Assembly (NCBI GenBank): GCA_023525975.1
Contig: CM042035.1
Location: 35,245,001-35,309,000 of the forward strand
Direction of reading: 5' to 3'
Length of the DNA: 64,000 nucleotides
Source of the DNA: Smallanthus sonchifolius
Taxonomy: Eukaryota; Streptophyta; Magnoliopsida; Asterales; Asteraceae
Of the stretch, positions 21,121-32,233 are shown one piece after another (position 1 is the stretch's first letter; every line of letters begins with the position of its first letter). A program made the translations under genes and the position numbers. A model generated the notes under the pieces. That model was not told the DNA's origin, did not search any database, and saw only the letters and a list, made by a program, of their open reading frames with translations.

Positions 21121-22747
21121 CGATTGATTGTAATGAAGTGATGAAACTAGCAACGGGACGAAATATCGGTTTAGGAACACTTTAATTTTTGAGTAAAAGT
21201 CGGAGGGAATTTGAACCGGTTTGAAAGTGATGAAGTTCTGAAAATTTTCTAAGTCCAGTTTATATACCACACGCAAAAAGGTCGTGCGTACTTACAAGTG
21301 CGCACGCTTTAACTCTTGCGTACTTACAAGTGCGCAAGAGTTAACTCTTTCGTACTTACAAGTGCGCAAGACTTAACTCTTGCGTACTTATTAAGTACGC
21401 ATGGCTTACTTCATGCGCACTTACAAGTACGCACAAACCCTTAAGTGCGCAAACTTTCAACTCAAATTTATGAAGTTTTTCAAGTTAAATAACGAAAAGA
21501 TAAAAATATTCAATCAGGAGGATTCAAATACAATTAAGGAAGGTTAAACACAAATATTTTTAGCTTTTCTGAATAAAATTGAACTGTGCATAAACTTAAA
21601 ATCTTTTTGATCTTTTCTCGTAGAAATATACAAGTATTCACACAAACTATTTTTGATCAAAGACACGAGCAGAGGATCATATCAGGCTATCTTTTAGCAA
21701 AAACGATACAATATAAACATCAAAGAATATGGGATCATGTCATGAATTACTATTTATTCATATGTAATAAGTATATAAACAAGTAATTCAAGTTGACAAT
21801 ATTATAAGATTTGAAACTATAAGCATCTTAGTATCACGTTCTTGTGTATTAAGGTATTAATTATAAGTTATAAAACGTGTACCCCACTGATATGCTACAA
21901 TAATGTAAATTGCACTATCTCAAGGCATCTAAGATTTTCCCAATGATTTTCTAAATTTTCAGAATGAAGTTACATCTATTAGCACAGGAAAAATCAAGCA
22001 GAATATATAAGGACTATCAGGATTCAGAATCGAGTGATTCATTTGTCTTGGTTTCATTTGATTTTCTTCATTGAATATCGGTATGATGATTCAGGATAAT
22101 ATATATGGTGTTTGAATAAGGTAAGGGGATCCAACTTTTATCTGGATTTGATTTCAATGAATTAGGAGTGATTCAAGGGTGAATACATGCTCAACGGTTG
22201 ATGTAGAGACATGTCTTTATTCAATCTCTCCTTGCATACTTGTGAGTATGGGCAGTGAGATGAACCGCATTAATTGTGCTAACGACATAACCCGAAACTG
22301 ATCTCAAAAGAAAATTATTGCCAAAATCTAACATCCTTTATCTGATAATGATCTTTTCTATTCTTTTACGCACACACACCTGCAAACATGGGTTCAAATC
22401 ATAGTTGTAATTTAGACTTTAGTTTCCACACTACTAGTGATTCAAAGACGCATACAGCCTACTGGCAATTTAAATTACATGTAAATAAGCAGAGTAAAAA
22501 CATAATAATTTAAACAATTAAGTAAGTATGACGCAATCATTTCCCATATGAGCAGTCTGTGACGTTTAGGTCATTTCTGATGTACTATCATTTCCTCTTT
22601 TCTCAAGTTAACTTTGAAATTTTCTCCATTTTCTATTTTGTTTTTGATTTTGTAAAATATTTTGAAACTTAAAAGAACTATACAGAAAATTTAAAAGAAA
22701 TAAAGTTTAACTTCCATGAATTGAATTGATTTAAGGAAAATTAATTT
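20756..22747 (-). promoter_or_regulatory. Spacer between pol and ORF E2 with palindrome array and TATA-like box
   Basis: Non-coding, AT-rich. An array of about six copies of the tgcgtactt..aagtgcgca inverted repeat covers about 21280-21442. Right after it in element direction comes TATATAAA (complement at 21259-21266), about 140 nt before the candidate donor at 21120. The part 21780-22740 is alignable in short blocks to 54400-55200 in copia C in the matching orientation, so the spacer itself is an old shared part of these elements. No gene seen. Confidence 0.5.
21280..21442 (-). repeat. Palindrome array upstream of ORF E2
   Basis: About six inverted repeats: cgtacttacaagtgcgca (four, slightly varied), cgtacttattaagtacgca and gcgcacttacaagtacgca. 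Arms and core match the array before the TATA box of the D LTR. Confidence 0.8.
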
Positions 22748-23524
22748 TCACTCAGGATTGAACATTCCTATCAAGTTGACAAGATGCTCAAAATGGGATC
22801 GATCAAATGCCTTTGTGAAAAGGTCAGCAAGATTGTCATCCGTGTGAACTTTTACAAGTTCAATTAAATGCTTTTAAGCACAATCACGGATGAAATGATG
22901 GCGAATTTCTATATGTTTAGTTTTGGAATGTTTCATCGGGTTATTTGTGATGGACATGGTCGCATTGTTGTCAATGAATAAATGAGTTCCAGTGAAGTTT
23001 AAGCCGTAGTCTCTCAATTGCTGCTAAATCCACAATATCTGAGAACAACCGCTCGCCGCAACAATGTATTCTGCTCTACAAGTTGAGACAGAAACTGTTG
23101 ACTGCTTCTTGCACTGCCAGGAGACCAGTCTGCCTCCTAAGAATTGACATCCACCAGAAGTTGACTTTCTGTCAAGGTTACAACCGCCATAATCTGAATC
23201 AGTGTAGGCTTTGAAGTCGAATGATTGCTGCTTAGAGTACCAAGGACCCAATCGGGGTTTCCCTATCAGGTATATGAAAATTCTCTTCACGGCTATCATA
23301 TGTGACTCCTTCGGTTGAGACTGAAACCTTGAGCACAAGCATACAACAAACATTATATCTGGTCTTGAAGTTGTGAGATACATAAGTGATCCGATCATTC
23401 CACAGTACAATCTGCTATCTACATCCTTTCCATCTTTGTCAGGATGCAGACCATGATTGACTGGGATAGGTGTGCCATAAGTACTGCTATCATTCATCTT
23501 GTATTTTGACAAGATGTCCTGCAC
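22748..23524 (-). pseudogene. Copia D RNase H domain, end of pol
   Basis: 23524-23024 reads QDILSKYKMND, RLYCGMIGSLMYLTTSRPDIMFVVCLCSRFQ, AYTDSDYGGCNLDRKSTSGG, SVSTCRAEYIVAASGCSQILWI and then a stop. EAEY has become RAEY, so one acidic residue is lost. The reading continues with FIDNNATMSITNNPMKHSKTKHIEI, a further stop near 22876, and LFTKAFDRSHFEHLVNLIGMFNPE to the natural stop at 22748-22750. The domain overlaps the RT piece in another frame (23494-23524) because of a shift. Confidence 0.88.
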
Positions 23525-25254
23525 ATACTTGTTTGATGTAGATAAATGCCATCCTCTCTTTGACTGACTTGCAGAACCAGGAAGAACGATAATTCACCCA
23601 TATTACTAATTTCAAACTTGGACTTCATCACCTGCTCGAATTCCCTACACATCCCTTCATTGGTAGATCCAAAAATATTGTCGTCGATGTATACTTGTAC
23701 AAGAAGAATGTCACCTCCTGCTTTCCTAATGAAGATAGTCGAGTCAATCTGTCCACGGTAGAAACCATTAGACAGTAAATGCTTAGATAATGTCTCATAC
23801 CATGCCCGCGGTGCTTGATGAAGACCATAAAGTGCTTTGTCGAGCTTATACACTTTATTGATATTATGCGGATCTTCAAAGCCAGGAGGTTGAGTGACAT
23901 AGACCTCTTCATGAACTTTAGCATAAAGGAAATAACTCTTCACATCAAGTTGATAGACCTTGAAGCCGACATATGTGGCATAAGCCAAGAACAGTCGAAT
24001 GGCCTCAATTCTAGCAACTGGGGCATATACTTCCGTGTAATCCGAGCTCTCTTGCTGATAAAAACCCTGAACAACCAATCTTGCTTTGTTCTTCACAACA
24101 ACATGACGATCATCCGTCTTGCATTTGAACACCCATCTGGTTCCAATCGACTGAAAGCCTTTTGGCAAGTCAACCAAATCCCACACGTGTAACTTTTGGA
24201 ATTGAGACAATTCATCTTGCATCGCCTCAATCCAGCAGTTGTCAGTGAGAGCCTCCTTCACATTCTTCGGCTCTAACTGGGACACGAATGCAGCATGCAG
24301 ACATGTTTCCATGACACCAGTGTCAAGTATCTCTGTGTAAAGACTGGTGTTCTCATTGATGGTTCGATGACGAGTCTGAACACAAGCATAAGGATCATAA
24401 ATAATGTTGTCGATTGGATGATTCCAATTCACTCTCATCTCTGGTACAATCGGTTCCTGAATTTCTGAATCTAGATTCGTGCTTAACTCCCCCATTTCCT
24501 GTGTTCCAGAAGAAGAGGATTCAATGTTAATTGGATTAGCTGGAGCTTCATTTCCTACAGTTGTGTTACGATTAGCTTGAGCGTCGTCTCCAACGACATG
24601 AACACCTTCACTGTTATCACTGTCATGAGTTCCAGATGCAGATGTAGCATTGGAATCAGGAGTTATAATCGGTACAGTAGCACGAGTATAGAAATTGGAG
24701 TCATTGTCGCCACCCAATATTTCATAAACATTTGCGGCGTCAACTGCAGATAGATCGGGAAGATTGAATGACTTGAATAGCACATCATAATAAAAACCCC
24801 AAGCTGGACCTGTTGGTTCGGGTGGAATGCTGTGTTTACTACAATCCACTTTGAACCATTCCTCGACAGTACGAGTTCCTATGATGTACACTCTCTTGCA
24901 AGGCGAGCTGGCAACGTATCCTAAGAAAATGCCTTCCCCCGCTTTTGCATGAAACTTAGACTGGCGGTCTTTATACTGTAGCAACAAGGAACAGGGACTA
25001 CCAAAAGGAACTAGGTAATCAAGATTGGGAAGTCGATTATTGATCAACTCATAACAAGCCTTGTTGTGCGTCCTCACAACCAGAACTCTGTTCAAGACGT
25101 GACAAGCTGTATTAACTGCTTCTGCCCAGAAAGTGACAGGAAGCTTTGCATCTGACAACATTGTCCTTGCAGTCTCAATCAATGTTCTGTTCTTCCGTTT
25201 TGTGACTCCATTCTGCTGAGGCGTGTACGGCGCGCTGAATTCTGACGGATCCAT
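23494..25254 (-). pseudogene. Copia D integrase C-terminus, linker and reverse transcriptase
   Basis: 586-codon open frame. Begins SAPYTPQQNGVTKRKNRTLIE: the catalytic glutamate of NGVAER is replaced by lysine. Then integrase C-terminal region (LPNLDYLVPFGSPC, GIFLGYVASSPCKRVY), an acidic Ser/Asn-rich linker, and RT: WIEAMQDELSQFQ, TRWVFKCK, YTEVYAPVARIEAIR, YQLDVKSYFLYA, LYGLHQAPRAWYETL, YIDDNIFGS, FEISNMGELSFFLVLQV. The YVDD box reads YIDD and SAFLYG reads SYFLYA. A frameshift near 23540 ends the frame before RNase H. The long open frame shows fairly recent inactivation. Confidence 0.92.
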
Positions 25255-26138
25255 TTCTTCAGACAGAAAAGCCCCTTCAAATTATTCTTGAACTCAGTTC
25301 CATTGTCACTCCTTATTCTTCTAACCTTCAGCTTGCAAAGAGATTCCAAGCTCAGGATCAAGTATTGAAGAATATCAGCAGTCTCGTCTTTAGTACCTAA
25401 AAAATGCACCCAAGAAAAACGTGAGAAATCATTAGTTACAACCAGACAGAACGACTTACCTCCAATACTCCTGATACTTATGGGGCCAAACAGATCCATG
25501 TGTAATAGCTCCAAAGGGGTATCAATAGAGTTTTGGAGCTTGGGCTTGTGAGACTTCCATTGCTGTTTGCCCTTTTTACAAGGCATACAGTCATCTGCAA
25601 CCGAAAATCTCAGCTTAGGAACCCCGGTTACCAAACCGTTTTGGACAAGATGATTCATTTTATGATACGAAATATGACCGAGTTTCCTATGCCACAAGAT
25701 AGATTCAAGCTCTGTCGCTTTTGTAAGGAAACAAGTAGCAACTGATGAGGTGGTTGTCGCCACGCTCATATCGATCTGATAGGTGTCGTTTGTTCTTGGC
25801 GCTCTTATCAGAATCCAGTCTTCGGGAACTTCAAAACCAGGTTTGATAATCAGGTATTCTGACTTGTCAAACAACACCTAGTACTCCTTATCACACATTT
25901 GGGAGATACTCAACAGGTTATGCTTCAGCTGCTCGCAAAAGTTGACATTGTCAAAGCTGACACAACCGTTCGAAACCACGCCTTGACACGTGATGTTGCC
26001 GCCTTTTTCTCTGGCAAAGGCCACATAGCCGCCTCTGAATGGTTTCACTTCTTGAAGCAAAGCCATGTTTCCTATCATGTACCGGGAGCATCCACTATCT
26101 ACATACCAGTGGTTAGAGATAGTAACCTTCGGACGTCC
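25179..26138 (-). pseudogene. Copia D protease, pre-integrase and integrase core
   Basis: 26144-25878 carries NHWYVDSGCSRYMIGN, the copia protease DSG motif, and GGYVAFAREKGGNITCQGVVSNG. A stop at 25878-25880 interrupts it and the same frame continues 25877-25179: HRKLGHISYHKMNHL, CKKGKQQWKSHKPK, LLHMDLFGPISIRSIGGKSFCLVVTNDFSRFSW, RRIRSDNGTEFKNN. A shift near 25262 moves the rest of integrase into the next frame. Confidence 0.9.
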
Positions 26139-26161
26139 CTGCACGAGTCACAAAAGAATTA
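26138..26161 (-). promoter_or_regulatory. Gag stop followed by acceptor-like sequence at gag/pol border (copia D)
   Basis: In element sense TCTAAC TAA, then 20 bases with a T-rich stretch ending GTGCAG, then GGACGTCC where pol starts in the -1 (+2) frame. Stop at 26161-26159, AG ending at 26139. Confidence 0.55.
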
Positions 26162-29100
26162 GTTAGATTTGGAGACCCAAGCCATTGTGGTCTTGGGTCG
26201 TCCATCCTTTTCAAAGTAAACTACATCCTTTAACTCACAGTCATGAAGACTGTTCAAAAAGGATGAATCTTTCAAAGAATTAGGACTTGGAGACTGAGAA
26301 GTTTTGGATTTGGCAGTCCAGGATCTCTTCTGTTTCTTAACCGGAACAGGAGACTTTGGTTCAACAACACCAGGTGAACTTGTGGAAGCTTCACCTGATT
26401 GAACTGAAGTCAGCTGTTCTAACTTTCTCAACCTCTTGTTCCTTCTCCTTCTCTGTGGCTTAGAGAGTCTTGCCACAGGTTTCTCACCAGTACGTGTACT
26501 ACCAGAGGTAGATACACAAGGTACAGCAGGTTGCGTTACCTTTCTTGAAACAGATGGTTTAGCTTCAGATTTGATCTTAGGATTTACCATCGGTTTGGCT
26601 GGTGGTTTCACCACATTTTGTTTTGGATGTTTGGGAGGTTTCACTGATGGCGACTTAGGGATAACAACTGGTTGTGAAACAACAGGCCGTTTCCCTTGGT
26701 TCTTTGAAGGACAGTTCACAAGAATGTGACCAACCAAGCCACAGTGAAAACTATTCCTCTTGTCTCGATAAGTTCTCTTGTAAGGCTCATTAGATCTGGC
26801 CTTAGATAACTCAGCATTATGAGCAAGAGGAGTTGGTTTATGAACAGGAGTCTGAACCTTTACAGTTTGGTTTTTGGGAGTATAGTATTTTTCCAAATTT
26901 TCTTTGTAACCAAGCCCATAGTGAGCTGAAAAAGCCTCTTTCTGTACTTGGTTAAGATTTTTATAACCCCCATAAAGCATTACCTTTAGTTTATCATTTG
27001 TTTCAATGATATCGGGTTCAGTTAAAATGCAATTATCACTATTAGTGATAATGTTTTTCTTTACTTTCTGTTCAGTTAACAACTCCTCAGATACTACTCC
27101 TTAAGGGCAGGTGTTAACCGACCCATCTTCAGAAGCAGTAACGAACTCCTCACTAGATGTGGAGTTAGCCTTACTTTAGGATTCATCCTTTTTAGGGGAA
27201 TCATCCTTATCAGAGGACTCATCTAGACAAGTGAGATCAATGTCTATTAAGCTATTGACAAACTTCCCGCTTACTGGTGGAGGAATGACATTAGTACCCA
27301 ACCCTAACCCATTCATTTGTCTCACTACAGATTCGTAGTGTTCCACCACAAAGCGAGAGTTTTTCAACTTCTCATTACAACATTTTAACTTCAACATCGC
27401 ATTTTGCAGTTTGTTAATTTCATTGTTCCGTTTTTCCAACCCCCTGTATGCAACATCTAAGTGAAGCTGTTGATCGCTTATTTTTAGAGAATATTCACAT
27501 TTTTCCTTTTTCAACGTTTCAATAGAATCTTTAAAACGTTTTTCGTTTTCTTTATAGTTTAGAGCTGCCATACTTAGGGTTCGATTTTTTCTTGAAGCCT
27601 TGAATTTTCAAGTTTTAGCCCTAGACATTTGGAACATGAAATAACAGAAAAAGGATTAGAATCTACCTCAGAAGATGAACTTGTTGCTTCTCCAATGGCC
27701 ATGAGAGCAACAGCTGTAGTCGATTCCTCTTTATCAGCTACAGAAGCTTCCTTTTCTTCAGCTTCCATCATCTCCATAATCTCAGCCATGAGACCAGCCT
27801 AGGTTTCTGCAATGATGGCATCCTCCAGATGAACACCCCAAGCAAAGATTTCGTCCTGTTGAGCTACCAGTGCATTGGACGTTCCACTTTGGCTATGATT
27901 GTGGTTGTTTGAGTTATTGTAGCCATGGCTATTTCCTTGGCTAGGTCTGGTAAAACCAGAGGCCGATGCTATGTTTTTCTGACACTCACGAGCAAAGTGT
28001 CCATAGTTCAGACACTTGTAGCATTTGGCCTTAGATTTGTCAAACCCGACCTTGGCATTAGAATGCCCGCCAATGAACTTTCTTCCTGTTCTGTTCAGGA
28101 AACGATTGGCTCTCCTCAATAGCATGGCCATATTCCATTGAATATCCATGTCCTCAATGTCATCAGGATCCACTTGATTAAAATCTTCTTCAATCGTCTC
28201 GGGATCTGTAAGCTTGCTGCCAATGAAGTTCTCATAGGCAAGCATACATGATGAGAATAATGCTACATGATCTTCAGCTATTTTGGCTATAGCTGATTGA
28301 TTAGCTGAAGTTGTAGCGGGAGGATTTCTTGAGGTATGTTGATGATGAGACCCCAACCCTGATCCAGATGCATAGCATGCATGCCCACCACAACCATTTG
28401 AGTGGTCTTCATCAGTAGAGTTTCTAGTGAAAAGGGCAATTCCAGAGCCCGATGACTTGGATGTAGAAGTCGTCCCATGATACATAGAAGGGTCTTGTAT
28501 CTGAGGTCTTCCTGAGCTCTCCTTTCTTTTTAGGTTCATGTCATGAGCTTGAACCTTTCCTATTGCCTCCTCCACTATCAACTCATAGACTTTTGGATTC
28601 TCCCTTAACAGGGTTGTGTACATCTCAAATTTGGGTGGCAAAGCATTCAAAAACTTTTCCACCAGCTCTTCATCTGGATACCTGAGTTCAAAAGATTTCA
28701 ACTCCGTCTGTAGATGATAGAATCTAGAGATGAGGTCATCTAAAGATTCGTTCTCTAAAAATCTGAAGCATTCATACTGCTTCTGAAGTAGATCCCTCTT
28801 ACTCTTCTTGATATCACTATTTCCTTCGAATCTTTTCTGTAAAGCTTTCCAAAGATCCTTAGAATTGTCATAACCTCGGAAACTATGGAACAACTCCCGA
28901 GTTAATGCCATAGTGATTGAACCAAGTGCCTTCTTTTCTCGATCATAAGCTTTCTTTTCTTCGTCAGAAAGTATAGAGATAGGTTTGGGCATGGTTTCAT
29001 CAAGATAGATGTGTGTGGGATGCTTATATCCCTCAAGGATTGGTATCCATAGCGATGAGTCGGTATAAGAAATGTAGTGCTCAAAACGTGCTTTCCAATT

Positions 29101-29208
29101 AGAATAATCGTTTACGTTCAGCAACTTTGGCGGTTTCTGTGGTGTACCGATCTCATTATCACAGTTTAACAGGTTTCTAAGATTCTGAAGATTCGACATA
29201 GTGAACAC
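26159..29208 (-). pseudogene. Copia D gag, long, two zinc knuckles separated by coiled coil
   Basis: Frame 29208-27799 (469 codons) starts MFTMSNLQNLRNLLN; MSNLQ (29199) may be the true start. It has the copia gag domain (LWKALQKRFEGNSDIKKSKRDLL, ELVEKFLNALPPKFEMY) and knuckle CYKCLNYGHFAREC. A stop at 27799 is followed in frame by MAEIMEMMEAEE; a shift near 27575 leads to the coiled coil (27571-27176), another stop at 27176 and a shift near 27100. The last piece (27082-26159) has the second knuckle with its first Cys changed to Ser (SFHCGLVGHILVNC) and ends MAWVSKSN. Full length would be about 1010 residues, long for a copia Gag. Confidence 0.9.
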
Positions 29209-29774
29209 TTAGTCAAATTTCAGAAAAATCAGACACAGTTGCACCCTTGATTTTGGCCTTGCGCACTTGAGAAATGGTCTTGCGTATTTAGATTTACTCT
29301 TGCGTACTTGATAAGTACGCAGGAGTAAATGATAAGTACGTAGGATATAAATTAAGTTCGCACAAGATCAGTCTTGCGCACTTGTAAGTACGCAGAAGAT
29401 TAGTCTTGCGTATTCAGTAAGTACGCAACAGAACTGTACTTTTTCCCCAAAATGGTAAGTACGCACAACACCTTTTCAGCAACTCTCACCAAACTATTCC
29501 GGTCACTGGAAAATCGCCGGAGATGGTAAAAGTTGGACTGATGAACAATGCAAATGAGCCAAAGGGTCAGAAACTTGTTTTTAACCAACCTTTGATGCTC
29601 AAAACACTCAAATACACAACAAAAATCAGTTTTTTAGTGATTTTTGCATCAAAAATAGTGCTCAAGAGCTACCCCTATTTTATCACAAAAATCAACAAAA
29701 ATGCCTCTTTTTGCTTGTAAAATCTCTGTAGAAACTCTCCAAACTCACTCAAAACACTCGAAATCAAGAGCAAA
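29209..29774 (-). promoter_or_regulatory. Copia D gag leader with palindrome cluster
   Basis: Untranslated leader between PBS and gag start. The part next to gag (29258-29465) holds seven or eight inverted repeats or half sites built on ttgcgtactt and aagtacgcaa. The part next to the PBS has no recognisable motif. Copia H keeps the same leader at 60588-61124. In RNA these repeats could fold into hairpins just upstream of gag. Confidence 0.6.
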
Positions 29775-29786
29775 GCTCTGATACCA
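29775..29786 (-). other. Primer-binding site of copia D
   Basis: Plus-strand GCTCTGATACCA, i.e. TGGTATCAGAGC in element sense, two bases from the LTR. Confidence 0.9.
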
Positions 29787-30020
29787 CTTGTAGGTCCCTC
29801 GGGTGTGGCAGATCATCACAAGCAAGTGGGTCTACTAGTCGGACCGGGTGCGGAATGCCCGTGACTAGGTGGAGAGTCAAACAACACAAAGTAAACCAAC
29901 AGAAGAATCACTTTAAACGTTCTTTCTATTATAAACACTTGAAGGTTACAGAGAGAAGTACTGAGATTACAATTTGCGTATTTGCAACTATGACTGCGTA
30001 CTTAACTTTTGTCAACCTAT

Positions 30021-30030
30021 CCTATTTATA
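30021..30030 (-). promoter_or_regulatory. TATA box of copia D LTR
   Basis: TATAAATAGG in element sense. The palindrome array begins about 13 bp upstream. H has the same box at 61365-61374. Confidence 0.7.
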
Positions 30031-30042
30031 CAAGACCTGATG

Positions 30043-30166
30043 CATGCGCACTTAGCAAGTGCGCAGGGCAAAATGCTCTTGCGTACTTAACAAGTACGCA
30101 AACGTATTCTTGTGTACTTGCTAAGTACGCAGGAGCTTTCTCCTACGCACATACAAGTGCGCAAAA
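30043..30166 (-). repeat. Palindrome array directly upstream of D LTR TATA box
   Basis: Four inverted repeats with arms tgcgc/gcgca or tgcgt/acgca and core acttaNcaagt or close variants (gcgcacttagcaagtgcgc, gcgtacttaacaagtacgc, gtgtacttgctaagtacgc, acgcacatacaagtgcgc). Confidence 0.85.
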
Positions 30167-30323
30167 CACTTAGAGAAAAATGCAATATTCAATATGTAAA
30201 AGTAAATACAACTCGATAAACTAATACATAAAGACTTTTACATACAAAGACATTTACAAACATGAAAATACAAACTAAGACACTATCTATCCAGAGTGTT
30301 TGTCACAGGAAAGTGCTTCAACA

Positions 30324-32233
30324 AATTGTCAGGAGTATGGTCATTTCGCCAAAGAATGTGTGAAGCCAAAAGTTGAGTTGGATTCTCAGAAAAAGCCTAA
30401 TAACTTTCAGAACAATCGGAATCAATCACATGGCCCCTCTAGTTTTGGAAATTCTAATCATGCTTCTGCATCATCTGCTTTGGTAGCTTAGAATGATAAC
30501 AATTATGACTGGGGTATTCATTTTGAAGATTTGGTTGGTTCGGTAATTCAAGCGTTTGTAGCTGAAATTCATTCTACACAATCTGAAGAGTCAACTGATG
30601 ATGATAGCTCAAGTGATGGTGAGAGTTTGCCGAGTACTGATGAAGAGCGTGATCAAGTACAGAAAGTTGAATCTGATATTACTTCTGGTGTTTCTGAATA
30701 TGATATTGTTTTAACTCAAAATTCTTCTGATGGTGCTGATTCAGAGAATATTCCTATTGCAAAAGTATTCATGGCAGATATGTCTGATCCTTCAAAGGTA
30801 AAACATTCTGTCTGTCACATTTATTGTTCAAATTGCATTAGTGTAAAGGATAAAATGCAAAAAGTCATGGATGATAACACAAATTTAATTTGTGATATGA
30901 AATCGATTCATTCAGTTAATCAAAAACTGAAAGATAATGATAAATTGTGTGTCGATAGAATTGAATCTTTGAAAAGAGATTTAAATTCTTTGGGGTTGAA
31001 ATATAAGGAACAAGCATATCATCTGGATATGGCTTATGCAGAGATTGAGAAGCGAAATGAAATTGTCGCTCAAAAGAACAAAGAATTTTCTGATAAAGAA
31101 TCTGAAGTGATCAAACTACATCGAAAGCTGGAAAATTTTGAAAATTCATCTGTAGTATTGGATTATTTTAATGCTAATGCTGATCCTACTAAGAGGGTTG
31201 CTGGGATTGGATTTGTTCCTCCACCATTCGATGCAAATTATGTGGTTGAACCTGAAATTATTCATGAAGAGGAAATAGATCAAAAGACAGTGTTGAAAGT
31301 GAATCCAGTAACTGGTGAAGATATGATATATGATTTTGATTATGAGGATGAGGTTTTTGATTATAAGAAGGTTAAGGGCATTCCAAAGGAAGTGCAACAT
31401 GATCATCCAAAGATAGTGAAAAATGTTACCCATGATAGATGCATATTCACATAACCTAATGAGGTGAAAGTTGAACAACCTAAGCTATCAAAAATGTTAC
31501 AATCAAGTGGTTTTGTGGCTGCTGGTTATCAAAAGCCGCTTTCATCAAAGGTGCCTACACAAATTTATGTTCAAAAGAAGCCGATTAACTGTTCAGTAAA
31601 TTTTTCTGAAGCTTGTTCATCCGCAGATTCATCAAATTCAAGAAAAAATCCTTATGTCAGAAATCATCCTGATAGAAGAGTTTGTTTTCATTGTAATGAG
31701 GCTGGTCACATTCTGATTCATTGTCCTTATAAGAACCAAGAAAAATTAAAGATCCCTCACAGCAAAAAGTGGTGTCGATTCTGAAAAGATCAAATGAGGG
31801 AAAGCCTACTTCTAGTGGTGCAAAGAATGTGCCTTGTCAACCATTTGATAAATCTTCAGGATTTAACCAGCATGACAAACATAGTTCTAAACCAGTTGTT
31901 TTTCAACAGAAGTTTGAGATTCCACATGTTGGAATTTCAAAGGAGTCTCAACCTGAGGTCAAACTTTCTAGACCACAACAAAGAAGACGTAATAGGAAAT
32001 TAAAGAAAATTTTGGAAACAACTGAATCTGATAATAATAAATCTAAATTTTTTTTCCCAATAAATCAAAATATGTCTTCTTTGAGAAAGTCAAATAATAA
32101 ATCTTATGTTTCAAAGGTTGATGACAATGTTAATTGTGAATTACTTGAAGTTATTTATTTTGAAGCATCTGGACGACCCAAGACCACAATGGCTAGGGTT
32201 CCTATTTCTAACTTATTTTCTTTGTTTATGTAG
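30324..32233 (+). pseudogene. Copia C gag, C-terminal two thirds
   Basis: Begins inside the first zinc knuckle (NCQEYGHFAKEC); its first cysteine is lost at the D junction. The frame runs through stops at 30489 and 31452 to about 31760, then a shift. Parts: acidic stretch, MADMSDPSKVKHSVCHIYC, a long coiled coil (about 30840-31140), GFVPPPFD, second knuckle CFHCNEAGHILIHC (about 31683-31724), basic SRPQQRRRNRKLKK and the end GRPKTTMARVPISN. The stop normally after SN is mutated to TTA and the frame reaches TAG 32231. Family relation to F and D is clear from order and motifs. Confidence 0.87.
32207..32233 (+). promoter_or_regulatory. Decayed gag/pol border with acceptor-like sequence (copia C)
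   Basis: ctaacttattttctttgtttatgtag then GGGCAACC. Compared with F it has lost the TAA stop and bases before the AG, which puts pol in frame with the gag piece but behind a TAG. The pyrimidine-rich stretch is kept. Confidence 0.45.

Larger units (their letters stand above)
18065..30323 (-). mobile_element. Copia D: nearly full-length minus-strand Ty1/copia with extra ORF E2
   Basis: In element order: 5' LTR 30323-29789, PBS 29786-29775, leader with palindromes 29774-29209, gag 29208-26159, pol 26144-22748, spacer 22747-20536, ORF E2 20535-18065. The 3' end of E2 and the 3' LTR are lost at the junction with gypsy G4. A, A2 and H belong to the same or a very close family. Several stops and shifts make it non-functional. 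Confidence 0.9.
29789..30323 (-). repeat. Copia D 5' LTR
   Basis: 535 bp. In element sense it starts TGTTGAAGCACTTT and ends GGGACCTACA. Boundaries were set by comparison with H (61140-61664), which diverges at the same outer base. TATAAATAGG (30021-30030) is preceded in element direction by four palindromes (30043-30166). The next base to the right is copia C gag, so D is inserted in C or was joined to it there. Confidence 0.9.
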
